Shown piece after piece: positions 11,621 to 11,631 of a stretch of 11,631 nucleotides of DNA (position 1 is its first letter; each line of letters starts with the position of its first letter). The notes beneath the pieces were generated by a model that searched no databases, was not told where the DNA came from, and worked only from the letters and a program-made list of their open reading frames with translations. The stretch is from Baffinella frigidus (taxonomy: Eukaryota; Cryptophyceae; Cryptomonadales; Baffinellaceae): assembly GCA_026770585.1 (NCBI GenBank), contig MU647082.1, positions 38,628-50,258 of the forward strand, given 5' to 3'. Position numbers and translations under genes: made by a program.

Positions 11621-11631
11621 TGTGTGTGTGG
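11497..11631. repeat. GA / TG compound microsatellite
   Basis: (GA)n blocks separated by TGTGTGTGGGAGAAA, with a longer unit of about 50 bp repeating. Plus strand is almost entirely G, A and T. It runs off the window end. Confidence 0.98.

Overview
Nuclear DNA of a eukaryote, most likely a unicellular alga or other protist. The coding sequence is split by GT-AG introns, coding third positions are strongly G/C, and much of the non-coding DNA is degenerate telomere-type repeat. Both TTTAGGG heptamers and a short run of TTAGGG hexamers occur. TTTAGGG is known from green algae, plants and several alveolate lineages; I do not name a species. No bacterial operon, tRNA, rRNA or CRISPR structure was seen.

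Main gene: reading splice sites by eye gives a six-exon minus-strand gene (8403 down to 3025) for a small PDZ-domain protein of about 161 residues. All five junctions are phase-compatible and rebuild one continuous PDZ fold: a GIGL carboxylate-binding loop, a GGACDRDG turn, ISVGD, VDGDNVVG, the DIREKI helix, a GPIGSQVRVVF strand and a final SLVRG. About 91% of the gene is intron. Introns 2 to 5 are filled with degenerate telomeric heptamers and partial copies of the neighbouring exon ends. Copies of an exon's 3' end plus donor lie downstream of that exon; copies of an exon's 5' end plus acceptor lie upstream of it. This suggests introns growing by repeated duplication of splice boundaries.

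Left part (1-3020): telomere-like arrays, (CCCTACA)n and TTCG/TTAG arrays, and two further minus-strand exons (A, 2632-2555; B, 734-679). Joined in phase 0 they read as an uninterrupted coiled coil. They have boundary copies of their own, some inverted. They are either a second gene or an extension of the PDZ gene.

Right part: the PDZ start (8403) is separated by an intergenic stretch from a plus-strand final exon (9186-9371) ending a small Ala/Tyr/Trp-rich protein, transcribed away from it. From 9650 to 11450 lies a dense field of palindromic foldback repeats built on GGTACCTCGCTCATAAGAAACC and AAGTGGCCAG arms, and the window ends in a GA/TG microsatellite. Smaller foldback elements sit inside the PDZ introns (4953-5127, 6811-6941) and a 46-bp perfect inverted repeat lies at 3398-3522.
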